Shown here: positions 26,273 through 37,175 of the stretch, in pieces
How the letters are laid out: every line of letters starts with the position of its first letter
Numbering within the stretch: the first letter of the stretch is position 1
Assembly: GCA_009602725.1 (NCBI GenBank)
Contig: WELB01000084.1
Location: 488,026 to 550,574 of the forward strand
Direction: 5' to 3'
DNA from: Spirogloea muscicola
Lineage: Eukaryota > Streptophyta > Zygnematophyceae > Spirogloeales > Spirogloeaceae
Length of the DNA stretch: 62,549 nt
Notes under the pieces: model-generated
Told to the model about the DNA's origin: nothing
The model's input: the letters and a program-made list of their open reading frames with translations, nothing else
The model's database searches: none
Program-made: the position numbers and the translations under genes

Positions 26273-28695
26273 ATGGCCGCGCAGATGTCGGCCTCGCGGT
26301 TGCCGACAGCCAAGATGAGCCTGATGGACTACTCCCGGCCCTCGTTGAGATCCATGCTGATGCAGAGGAAGTCCGGAGGCCAACAAGATTTCCATTCCAC
26401 CGTTGCTGACGAGAGCTTCGTAAGAGCTCCAGCACAGCAACAAGATATCCCTGCCGGAGAAAGTTTCAGCCACTTGAAACTAACCGCGGGTCAGAGGACT
26501 ACCACTGCTCCTTACTGCTATCCGCTGCAGCGAATGTTCTTATGCAGATTGACTACCTGTTTACGACTGTAGTGCCATAGGAAGCCAGCTGATACATACG
26601 GCATTGATGTCTGTGTAACAGAAAGGATGATGCAGGAGCAAGCTTGCGCCAGATCCGACCTCCAATTACTGCAAACCAAGCTGCAGAAAGCCGAGGAGCA
26701 GATCCAGCAGCTGGAAGCAAAGTTGCAGCATACATCTGGGGAGAACGCAGAATTGAAGGCCAAGCAGAACGAAGACTTGAAACTGTGGCAGGGACTGGAG
26801 GCCAAGTATCTGCCTACGAAGTCAATGTGTGACCAGCTCATGGAGTCCGTCAATCAGCTTGAACAGCAAGTTCGAGATGGTGAGGAGTTTCTGTAGGCAC
26901 CTTGACTTGTCGAACTAGTCTTTGCAAGGCAACACTGTCTTGCTCAGAAAAAGGAATAAGCACTTGACTTCCGGCTTGCAGCATCTTCATGTGATTGCAG
27001 CTGAGAGTTGCAAGACACAGTTGGAAGGAAAGCTTGCAGAGCGACATGTATTTTATGATACTGTGAAGACAAGCATCACTGAGCTCAGTGATGCCAACAG
27101 AAGCTTGAAAGAGGAAATCAACCAAGGTGAGTGGGCTTGATATATGCTTTAGACACAAAGTATGACTTCTGCACGCTTCACAGGTCGTAAGGACTAACCA
27201 CCAAACCAGCATGAAGCATGCCAGCCCCTGCATGCTTCAGGCAAGTCATGACTCACTTTATGGTCTTGTTGTGGCAGTTCATAGATATGACGAAAAGCTG
27301 AAGAATGACATTGAGAAGCTGAGACAAGAGCACAGCTTGCAGAGAGAAGACCTTGAAGCCATGACCCAAGAGATCCGACAAAAGGAGGACGAAAAGACCA
27401 AGCTTCAGCACCAAATGCAGGATCATCTTGTGACCGTGCAGGCAGAGTGTCAGCAGCAACTTGAGGAGATTTCAAAGAAGCATCAAGAGGTAAGCAATTA
27501 TGAAGGCCAGACATACATCTGGACTATGCTCCTGGATGACCTCAAACCTGGGTAATCTTCTGGTGTAGGAATTGTCAAACTTGAAAGCGGATTATGAAGC
27601 ACGTGAAGCAGCCATACACAAGGAAGCAAATGTGAAGCAACATGAGCTTCAAGCAGCCACTGAGGCTGCGCATGAGGAACTTGCAAAGCACAGAGCAGCT
27701 ACTGTGCTCCAGTTGGAGTCAAAGGAAGCAGACCTACAAAAGTTCCTTGAAGAGTTGTCAGCCAGAAACAATCAGGTAGTTGGTGAATCTGCAACATTGC
27801 GCTCTGCTTGGTGAATCTGCAACATTGCGCATGCTTTTCTAACAGCGGGAATACGAGCACTGGTTTGCTCTGTCAATGCACACTCAAAATATCATGCACT
27901 TCATGCTTGCAGGAACTCCTTGACATGAGGCAAACCTTTGAAAGCAATGAAAGGAATCTCAAGGCTGCTGAGGAGTCAAAGACTGCAGCTGCAATATCAG
28001 AAAGGGATGCAGCACTAAGGCAGGTTGAAGCACTGCAGGACCATCTCCTGCAAGCTAAGTCCGCAGCAGACAAGGAGTCCAAAGAGAGGATGGAAAAGGA
28101 TGAGAAGGCCTTGGCAGAGCAGCAACTCTTGGCAAAGGCTTTGTCTGCCAAGGACGCTGCAGAAGCAACAGTCAAGGAATTGCAGGAACTGGTTTATGTG
28201 TCAACAACTGCCAAGAACGCAGCAGAGGCTAAGGTCAAGAGTTTGCAAGAATTGGTGTATATATCAACAGCAACAGCAGAGCACAGGCAGAACAATGACG
28301 ATGAGATAAGGGCAATGACTAGGAGGCATTGCAGGACAATTGACGCAGTCTCCACCAAAGAAGAAAGTCTGCATTCGAGCAAGCAGCAGCAAGAGGATCT
28401 TGTTCTTCTTAAGGCCATGCCAAAGCGAAAGCAGACTGCCGAAACCATGCCTTTCCGACAAGGGAGTCAGCGAGCAAGCAAGCAGCAGCAAGAAGAATGC
28501 GTAGTTCTGAAAGGCATGCCAAAGCGGAAGCAGGCAAGGAGGACAAGGACAGTGGCAAGTAGAAGAGTAAGTCCGAAAAGATTGGCAGGCCAAGCTGCAA
28601 GATTGTCCAGAACAAGGGGTGCCCGTGGCCTTGGGAACCTCTTTGGGTCTGAGGACCTCGATATATATGATGAAGATGACCCCTATGCCTTTTGA
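26273..28695 (+). CDS. ZYP1: Synaptonemal complex transverse-filament protein ZYP1
   Basis: Exons 26273-26489, 26622-26879, 27001-27126, 27278-27489, 27569-27775 and 27913-28695 all join in phase to give 600 residues. In plants ZYP1 bridges homologous chromosome axes in meiotic prophase I and limits crossover number. The N-terminal block runs across the first junction as FSHLKLTAERMMQEQACAR, then NEDLKLWQGLEAKY and KSMCDQLMESVNQLEQQVRD; this is the conserved ZYP1 pattern. A long coiled coil follows, then a basic tail and the end LFGSEDLDIYDEDDPYAF, the signature DDPYAF terminus of plant ZYP1. It is shorter than Arabidopsis ZYP1 (about 870 residues), mostly through a shorter central coil. The C-terminal region holds a duplicated segment, SKQQQE-L-LK-MPKRKQ, at about 28380-28435 and 28480-28535. 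The start could instead be the ATG at 26285 or 26315. Confidence 0.88.
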
Positions 28696-28751
28696 CGCAA
28701 GGTCTTCTAAGCACGCCCAGCTTAAGGTACTCAGCCAAGCAGAGTAATGTT

Positions 28752-28756
28752 TGTAA
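28752..28756 (+). other. TGTAA polyadenylation signal (ZYP1)
   Basis: Algal-type poly(A) signal 57 bases after the ZYP1 stop, within the 286-base gap before the convergent KDTA stop. Confidence 0.45.
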
Positions 28757-28981
28757 GCGCTAGCGAAGTGCTCCCTCTATGCATTGCAGTCTGGGCTCAT
28801 TTGGTATTTGATTTTGTGCCATCTAATTATAGTTTATGATTGCCTTGCTCAGCCATTGCTGCATGCTTCTCCAAGGTTCAACTTTGTACGTCCACCTTTG
28901 CTACCTACCTACCTACATGCAGCCAACTATGTGCTGACAGGTTGTGTATATAAGTTCTATGCGGTAATCTATAAATTTCAG

Positions 28982-31900
28982 TTACTGCAGCATGTCGTGA
29001 GCATGCAGACCAACGATAGATTTCAGTGTGGCAGATTCAAGGGCCTCGCAGACGCTGTCAAGGATTTTGGAAGCTACTGAAGATGCAGCTGCCCTGGCTG
29101 CTGCTTGCCTAGAATGGAGGGCCTCAATGTCAGATAGCAACATCTGTAGTGCATCTTCCAGCTCCTCAGCGTCGGACACCTCAAGAATATTTGCATACAA
29201 GCACACAAAGAGAGGGTTCGGTCAACAATGAGTAGGCCCACTGTAATTTATGTCTCTCGCTTGCTCATACCCTGAGTCATCTCCCTCTTTTGCAAGTCTG
29301 CTTCGGGCTCAAGGTAGTGTTGACAGCATACCTGCAGAAGTGACAAAGGGTCCAACCTCTGCAGTGTAGCAATCATACTGCTGAAGTGGCCTACATGCTT
29401 TCCTGCAATCCTAGCCAACATGCCAGGTCAACTGCTGAACTGCTTTCAGAGTTATACATGGCAGTTTCCTTCTGTCAAATACAATACAAATCTGGACCAA
29501 AATGTACGAAATTGCCTGTATGCACGTGTCAACTTGTCATATTTGCCTGAAGGCATGCAGCCATCGAGGTTAGTTTACACTGTGAAAACTGTTCGATTAG
29601 GCAGCTTATATTGACCATCATCAGGCTCCATACTTGAGCATGAGCAGCATGTGAGCATGTATGCGCATGCATGTACATGCTACTCCACTCAGTCAATCAG
29701 ATGTCCACAAGCTCGCACCTGTGAGCACAGCGCAGCCTGCTGCGGCTGCTTCCGCAAGGTTGTGACCGCGACAGTGCGGCAGGAGGGATCCTCCCACAAA
29801 CGCCACTGCCACCTCTGCATACAGTAGCTGCAGCTCGCCTGCCACCACGGTGACCGCTGACGCTCATGGAGTCATCCATGGCACGCGCTGCTCCTACTAA
29901 CCCAGAAGCAGCGTGCTTTGGCCCGAGAGCAGTCCAGCTTGCCGCTAAGCACGTAAAAGCCCGTGCTTTATGGCCATACCAAGGGTGTCCACCAAGTAGA
30001 TGTCGGTTGCGGAAGTCACAGGCTGCTGCATGGACCGCCGAGCAACTCGCAGTCCGCGGGACAGCAGAGCCTGCGCAACCAGCACAGCAGCAAACTGCAT
30101 GAAAAGAGGCACTCGGGCTGGCAGAGGCTTGAGTTGCAGACATGGGGCTTGCCCTAGCCACGAGTTACTTCGGTGTCACCTTGGCGATGTTATGCCCTCG
30201 CTCTGGCTGCCGGGGGGCTATGACCGTGAGCAAGCCCGGGACCTTCACAGACAGCCGTTCATGTACTTGTGCCACAACTGCAAAGCAAGTTAAGCTATGA
30301 TCCCTGGTAAGTGCTTCTAGCAAGTACTTGGAGTTGCGGCAGTGTCAAACTTGACTGTCTAGGAAAGCATAGTGCGAACAGAAGGTGAGCAGAATCTGGT
30401 GTCGGGTGATCGGGCTTTTACTTTCTTCTTCTCCTGAGTGAGTGCTGGCAGCCAGCCATGACTTGCGCATAGCCGGCCGTAGCTGCTGCTTGAACTGTTC
30501 CTTCTTCACTCTGGCAGCGGCGGGGTTGACCTGTGACAGGAGTTCGGTAGTGGCTGCACAGCTTGCAACGACAACGCCGCAGCTCAGCTATGACAGGAGA
30601 TGCTCAATGAGAGTCAAGCAACAGCAAGTATAAGCATTGACAGAATGCCTTGCTAATGGTAGTGCGGAAGGCCACTCAGTTACTTACTGTACTTGAGGTC
30701 GCCTGCGAATCTGATCGAGTGAGGTCGTGCCCCCAGCAACTGCAGCCGCACTGCCTCCACTGTGTCCTGCTCAGTGCTACAATATAAGAACTTCTAGTCA
30801 GGAGGAGTGGGAGGAGCAGCACAGGAAAGGCAGACGGCACAAGACATGCTTGACTCTCCCCATTACATGAAAGCTCGAGTGCTTCTGCTTGGACATGACA
30901 ACCTGCAATATTCTATAGACCTGGCAGACCCCAGCATTGCTTTCCTGGTGTTTCTGTGGCACGTATACCAATTTGATCCACTCAGTACGGATATTTAAGA
31001 ATGTTGTTTGACAGCAAACATCATTGCTTTATTATAAGCAACCAGAGGTGATTTGTACCGCCTGGGCTGGTCACTTCTGTACAATTCTGTGAGATTCAGT
31101 GCACACAGGGTCTGCGCCGTACCAGCGGAAGTATGAGAGAGAAGGAGGCCAGCATCAGTGACACGATCGAGCGAGATGCTGCCGCAGCTCGCCAATTCCT
31201 GAAGGACCTCGGTGACATCCGCGCATTCACAAGTGCCATGGGAATCTGCCGCAGAGCGTGGCAAGTTGGATGATGAATCGGTAGCCTTCGCAACTCTATT
31301 TGAGAGCATTGCATGGCTCTCCTGCATCTGCTGCTGGAGACTAACTCCCTTGGAGCTCTCAGTCGGAGCTCTAGAGGTGAGGAGGTGAACGATGTGCACG
31401 GAGGTCATGACATCCTCCCAACCTTGTCACCTGCTGACTGGCCGTCATGACCACCAGGTTGGGCCACAGCTCCGACTCCACAAGCACCAGCGCATTGGGC
31501 CGCCAGTGCTCCAAGAATGCACGCACCGCCGCGGGCGTGTCGATGGGAGCAAACTACGCCACAATTCACAGCATGGGGACATGAGCACACTATGGTGAAT
31601 ATATACTGCTGACAAAACCACTGTACTCTCTGAATTGAAAGAGCTTGAAGAACGATTGCCGGTGTTGTCACGTTGGGGCTTGCATATGACAATCATGTTG
31701 GTAGATTCGTGACCACATAACCCTGATACACCTCAAGGCCATGTTTGGGCATGCTTGGCAAGGTTATGCGGCAATGTGGTGCAACGGTAATTTCTCAAAT
31801 ATGACATTGCTTGGCAGTTTGGCTGCAGTACAAAGGCTCCACAGCACCTTGTGAAGCTTTTCGAGTGCTCACCTGAAGCAGAGTTCCGGAGGGAAGCAGC

Positions 31901-33070
31901 TTGTGAAGCACTGACCTGTCGCATGGCCAAGCCAGCATGTCAAGTGAGAGGTGCTGGCCATGCTCGCGCGCCAATAATATAGAGGACAGTAGAGGAGGTT
32001 GTAGGCATTCAGCCAACCATGACTTGGCACTTCACTGTGCGTCTGTGCAATTGCACATCACAAGTTGGACTACTCATAGCAAATGTTGGACTACTTATAG
32101 CAAATACTCCTGCATTGGCTACCAAAGTACCAGGCGCCCATTGTTGACGTGGTCAGGAGCACGTCCAGAGCAGGCAGGCGCTCTCGACACCGCTGGATGA
32201 GCGCCACAGCAGCCATCCCTTCGCCTAGGCAGGAAGCAGCACCCGGATGTGTCTTCTGATGTCAGCTTTCTGCTAAAGGGCAGTCCACTGTTCAGGACTT
32301 AGAATACGATAACAAAGGATGGATTGAGGATTTAGAGTACATTGTTAGGGATGGGCCTGGAATGACTGAGACCACACAGGTTGTTGGCGCAGGCCCTTGC
32401 TGTGCAAACCACAGAGGCAAGAGTCGCAGGCCAGGTTGCTGACACCTCATGGCCCACAGCTCGCTACGCAGCAGGGGGCCTTTCCAAAGACGCTTCATCG
32501 ATGTATTTACCAAAGGGACATGATCTCCAAGAGAGGGAAAGGGCAATCCCTGAAGCGAGCAAGCTGATGACTACTAGGACCACGCAAGTCAATACTAGGT
32601 CCCACATTGGTCCCACATTGACCTTACTATTGTGTAGAAGGAGGGTCACTGCATGTATCGAGCCAGCTAAAGGAGTACTTAGGGATAAGTACTTAAGTAC
32701 TGACGCGCTTACAGGCTCTCAATGACAGGGACAGGAAGCGCTTGACTGGAAGCTCAAGAGCTCAATACGAGTTTGTGGGCAGTCAGAGTTCTGGGTTTTA
32801 GGGTTTATATTTTAGGCTTTAGGGTTTGGGGTTGAGCTGATGAGCCGCACCGAGGGAGACGGCGTGGAACCAGGCCAGCGGGCCGGGCGGCCTGGGCAGT
32901 GAGGCCCTGCCCAGGCGCTCGTCCGCCCACCAAGCCGGGCGCGCTTTGGTGGGCTCCACCGCGGCCTGGAGGCGGAGGCCCAGCGCCAGGAAGGGGCCGG
33001 CGGCGGCCGTGAGCGCCCGGTACACGCCGTAAGCCGGCGGCAGCTCGGGCTGGCAGTCGGCGGCTGCCAT
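28982..33070 (-). CDS. KDTA: 3-deoxy-D-manno-octulosonic acid (Kdo) transferase
   Basis: Minus-strand gene whose fragments match the plant and bacterial KDTA/WaaA family in order. Exon 1 starts at 33070 with MAAADCQPELPPAYGVYRAL, then SLPRPPGPLAWFHAVSLG. The next exon starts at about 32224 and completes SLGEGMA, which includes the catalytic-base glutamate of WaaA. Further blocks are LPALDVLLTTSTL (about 32130), LVLVESELWPNLVV (about 31460), NARMSPRSFRNW (about 31220), FVGGSLLPHCRGHNLAEAA (about 29740), VGHFSSMIATLQRLDPLSLL (about 29370) and the final exon VSDAEELEDALQML down to TAA at 28982. The enzyme is a GT30 that transfers Kdo from CMP-Kdo; the Arabidopsis protein is mitochondrial and its acceptor is unsettled. 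The role here is by family. Exon limits in the middle are approximate. Confidence 0.87.
32786..32834. repeat. Interstitial telomere-like repeats
   Basis: Units of TTTTAGGGTTT, then TTTAGGCTTTAGGGTTTGGG. They overlap the donor side of KDTA exon 1. Confidence 0.6.
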
Positions 33071-33415
33071 GGTCAGTCGGTAGGCGACCGCCGCCGCGCC
33101 TCGAAGGCTCGCCTCATGCGGCGCCGCCGAGACCGGAGGTCTCTTGGGCTTCGTCGATTGTTCACTCGGCGGCCTGCCGCAGCTTGCGCTGCTGCTGCTG
33201 GAGCCAGCCGGCGCAGGCGCATGGCTGGGCCAGCGGCGGCGGCGATCGTCGAGGACCAGGCAGGGCAGCCATTACTCCAGAGTTTGAGAGGAAAGAAGTT
33301 CCAGAAACGGCTCTTCCAAAGTATAGCGGTGACTGTGAGAGTCCAGCCCCACAGAAGAGAACTTCTCACATCAGATACAGCGGTAAGCGGTAAGCGGTGA
33401 TCTTGACATCAGTAA

Positions 33416-33617
33416 GGCGGTGGCTGTGAGAGGCCAGCCCAAAGGGATGAACAAGAAGTAAGCTCTTGTAAGGTTTCGTTTCTCCGACCTCCGGCTGCTC
33501 AACAGGGGGCTTCTGAGCACCCGGTGGCCACTGGAGTCGCTGTGTGCTATAATACTTTTCTGACCCCTTCGAACTTTGTCCATTCTTTATTCTGGGCTGG
33601 CCTCTCACAGCCACCGC
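33416..33617. mobile_element. MITE-like inverted-repeat element, 202 bp
   Basis: The left end (33416-33440) and right end (33593-33617) are perfect 25-base inverted repeats; the right arm contains GGGCTGGCCTCTCACAGCC. The interior has no coding capacity. I see no clear target-site duplication. Related arms occur singly near 18931, 19587, 33326 (degenerate) and 54205-54260 (opposite orientation), so this belongs to a dispersed family. Confidence 0.6.
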
Positions 33618-33990
33618 CCTCTACTGGAAACGTCATTCCTGCGGACGATATTCTGCGGGTCGGCCTTAGCTGGCTTGTCACAGGGAACAACGCTCCATTA
33701 TGCTTTGCAATACATATGCACGTGGGTCAGACGAGGATTGAAAGACGGGAGGATTCCATGCATCACATTGCTGAATGTATACATGCACTACATGTTGCTG
33801 TAGTTTGAATTGACAGCAGAGTTGCAGATGTCCCTATACATTCTACAAGACAGTTCCACATTTCTACGATTCTAAGTTACCACAAGACTTAAGCTGTCGC
33901 AATTGTTGATTCTAGGACCTGTAAGCCCATGTCAAGCGCACACTGCAACCTGCCTTCGCTATTCCTGACAGCCAGGTGCTAATAAGATTT
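33618..33990. other. Non-coding stretch
   Basis: No coding frame, RNA gene or repeat recognised beyond the element on its left. Confidence 0.4.
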
Positions 33991-33999
33991 GTGCTCAGT

Positions 34000-36005
34000 A
34001 ACAACATATAGCATCTCTAGCCGACGAAGTTGTAAGCCCTACGCTTCTGACATAAGTTGAGCTCCACATGAAGTTGATGCAGCAGGAGGTCTTGACCAAC
34101 CAGCAGCTGGACGAGGGCCACCAAGTACTTGCTACCCTGCTACTGCAGACTCGTGGCCAAAAGGCTTCAGGGGTTGTCTGGCCTGACTAAGCCCCTGTGC
34201 TCATCAATGAGGCGCTCTATCTCCTCCTGCTCCGCCACCTCAGGCACTGTCTCCAGCTCCTCACGGTCAGCTGATGAGCGTCCACTGCTCCCCATCAGTG
34301 CATCAGCCCGGGTAGCATCCAAATGCATAGATGAACTGCGCAGAGGTGTAGACTGTGGCCCTGCATGAGCAGCACTGTCATCGACTTCACTATCCTCCTC
34401 AGATAAGATTATTGTTGTTGCCTTGGTCAATCTCTTCTCTGCTGATCGTCGTGCCTGCTGCCTGTCACGATGACGACCATCTATGCCTGCTTCTCCTTCA
34501 TGAGGTACATTTACAGTTCTCATCCACCATGTCTGCCTCCTGTTCAGTGATAACGACGTGGCATGCTGCGCTGGCTTGCTTGAGCGTGCTACAGCGATAC
34601 CCGGCCCTTGGCTCCTGTGCAGTTGATTGTGACCAGGGGTCTGCTCTGTAATTGACGTCCAGTCACCTGTCAGTGCTGCATAGAAGTGTCCAGACAATGC
34701 AAGGTTTGCTGTTCAGTCTACAAAGAGTATCTGACTACACACACTAAAGTCTCAGTTGAAGTGCATGAACATCAACAGGCTTGTTGTAGCATGAGACCTC
34801 CACAGGGCATGGGCATCGTCTAGGGTCCAGTAAGAAAATAAAATGCCGCTGAACTGCGAATTCTACAAGATGTCTATCATCCTGAGGGAGGATGCACACC
34901 CTTCGGTTTGCTAAGTGAAATGGCTGCTTGCTCTACCTCTTCGATCAGGTCGATCTTGCTTGCTAACCACCAGCTGCACATTTCCTACCAGCACCATCGT
35001 GAGGAGCATCCTGTGCCAGAGCATCCTGTGCCAGAGCATCCTGGTGCCTCCATCCATGGCCTGATGTGAAACTAGCCTCCGATGAGTATTCTTGTGATGG
35101 CGCTTGTAGTCACGCGTCCTCTATTGTATACTCGTACTTGCTGCAAGTGCTCTCCTAGTCACGCCACCTAGATTTTCAATTGCAAGCAGAGTGTCAGTGA
35201 TACCACAAGAGTCTTTGAGTGGCAAGCTAAGTACTACATGCGGCCTGCAAGTGGTATGAGCCCCTTCACTATTCAATAGGAGATGACTCGCAATAGGTCA
35301 AGAGGATTTCTTCTGCTACATGTGGATTTCTTCTGCTCCATGTAGACTCTAGTGAAGCAAGCTATGGTCAAGCTCGCAGAAGAGTAGGTTGACATACAGA
35401 TAGGGCATCCTCCAAGATTTGATCACCGATGATATCGATTGATTTCCAGCTGCACATGGCAAGCTTACGAGCTTAGCTGCTAACAGCAGCTTCCACCAGC
35501 TTCCACCAGGATGTTTGAAAAAGTTCTTCGTATTGCAATTCTCATATTGATCAAGTATTGGTCAAGTGATAATAGGTAGCCCAAGGGAGCTGGGAGTATG
35601 AGCATCGCTCTACACTCGAAAGTCTGGAGGTCGCTTACAGACAAGAAGCAGGAATCCTGAAATCTTGATGAGTTCTTAAATCAATTGCACAGGGACAGAT
35701 GACAATATTGGCCAGTGAGGCTAGGTGGCCAGTGCAATCTCGTCTTTGGGGCGAGAGACCAGTAAGATTGCTCTTCTGATCTGGTAATAGTTCGTATCTA
35801 TTTCGCATTTCATGTGTATGCGCAACTGATCGCACACCTCAGCGCCAGCAGCACAGCTGTCCAGCTGTACCCCTACGCCAGCTGTGCAGAAGGCCAGTAA
35901 GGCAGGTGTCGAGCCAGCGGCGGGAGGAGCTGCGGTAAGGCAGCCGCCACGTGAAGCTCCGGAGGCGCGGCCTCGGCGGTGGCGGCGGCGATGGCAACGG
36001 CGGCA

Positions 36006-36038
<33 letters not shown>

Positions 36039-36047
36039 TCAGCGGCG
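34000..36047 (-). CDS. Hypothetical minus-strand gene candidate, weak
   Basis: Three pieces look coding. (a) 34697-34167, 176 residues, acidic and Ser-rich near LSEEDSEVDDSAAHAG and ending EEIERLIDEHRGLVRPDNP. (b) A short hydrophobic piece near 34135-34060 (KYLVALVQLLVGQDLLLHQ) after a possible acceptor. (c) A GC-rich alanine-rich piece near 36045-35870 (PPELHVAAALPQLLPPLARH) that resembles first exons of this genome and ends at the N at 36048. I could not show that they join and recognise no family. Between 34700 and 35800 the DNA is low-GC with small tandem repeats (35008-35045, 35305-35345) and could be intron or intergenic. Confidence 0.25.
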
Positions 36048-36048
36048 N
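36048..36048. other. Single N, probable assembly junction
   Basis: One N separates a CGG-repeat tract on the left from sequence of very different character on the right. Confidence 0.8.
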
Positions 36049-36305
36049 AACAATTTTGGCACAGACCGGCTCCCCAAGACGAATAGCTTTTCCGAAAATA
36101 GGCAACTACTAAGGACAGCAGCAGGGGGATCCGAAAGCAGGAATGAACAAGTTCCGAGTGAGCCGGTAAAGGATGCCCGGGCAGCCCTGTTTGTTCGGGC
36201 AGGAAAGAAATTTTCCTTTTTTCCTAATACTTTATTAACCCGGTTGCAGGCCGCAAAAAGCGCCCAGGGGGTAGGGGGCGCAGCGCCCCCATCAGCGTTA
36301 GGCAT
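36049..36305. other. Organelle-like patch (possible NUMT/NUPT or mis-joined sequence)
   Basis: Alternates AT-rich blocks (TTTTCCTTTTTTCCTAATAC near 36215) with a GC palindrome, GGGGGCGCAGCGCCCCC, near 36275. Such palindromes are typical of repeat-rich organelle genomes of some trebouxiophyte algae. There is no open gene. The organelle assignment is inference. Confidence 0.3.
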
Positions 36306-37175
36306 AGATAACACTTGACGGCAGCCGTCAGCGTCAGCCTCGGGTTGATGGTTGGGACGCAAGCTGCACCCGTGCGACACGTGGCGATTGTAAAGAAGCC
36401 TGCCAATAAGATCGCGCGCCGCTACCTGTACATCCTCTGCGAGGCGAGGCGGGTCTTTCGGCAGGGGGGCCAGTGGGGCGAGACGAGCGAGACGCGGTTG
36501 GCGATTGAGAGCCGACCGTCGAGGCCGAGACGAGCTGGGGCGGACCCTGTCGCGGTGCTGGCAGAGGATGGGTGCGGGTGGCTCCCAGGGGAGGCGCCGG
36601 GAGCGCGATTGATGTGACCTCGGGGAAGGAGGGAGAGGAGGGAGGTGGCCGGCTCCTAGAAACCGGCGCAGCAGCTCGGAGACCCGGCAGACCTCACAAA
36701 CCAGCGGCGCCCCTCCATTCGACCTCCCGCGCCGCCGCCGCTGCGCCGCCGGCGGCGCCCGCGGCTCCGCCACTCGAGGCGGCACGGCGCCGGCCTCCGC
36801 AGCAGGCCGCCATGGCGCCCGCCGCCGCCGCGCTCGGCAGGCCCTGCCCTCCCGTGGTGCGCGCCGCTGTCAGGGGGGGTTTTGGGCACCTCGACTTGCC
36901 GCCGATTCGCTTTTCCCTCGCTCGGCGAGCTCTGACCGCTGCTGTGGCAGCCAATTGCCTGTCCGAGCCTGTCGGGTCGGGCTGAGGCGCTCGACGGGGC
37001 AACGCTGGACGTCGGACCCGCCTGACCTTGTGCACGCATTGGTGCTCACTTCTGACGATGTCACAGTCAGGTGTGCTCGACTGACTCAGTGACAATTGTC
37101 CCTTTCTTGCTCTTCACTCCCCAGGTGCAATGCAATGTGATAACTCCATCAACGAAGGCAGCTGTCACCACCTGC
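36306..37175. other. GC-rich region upstream of biotin carboxylase
   Basis: Contains GC-rich frames with no conserved features. A plus-strand ATG at about 36811 (MAPAAAALGRPCPPVVRAAV) could be an alternative transit-peptide exon for the next gene. An acceptor-like CCCCAG near 37123 keeps the frame open into the biotin carboxylase exon. Confidence 0.35.

Noticed and set aside
36039-36785. 248-codon minus-strand frame
   Set aside because: It crosses the N at 36048 and the organelle-like patch, with no conserved feature; probably chance.
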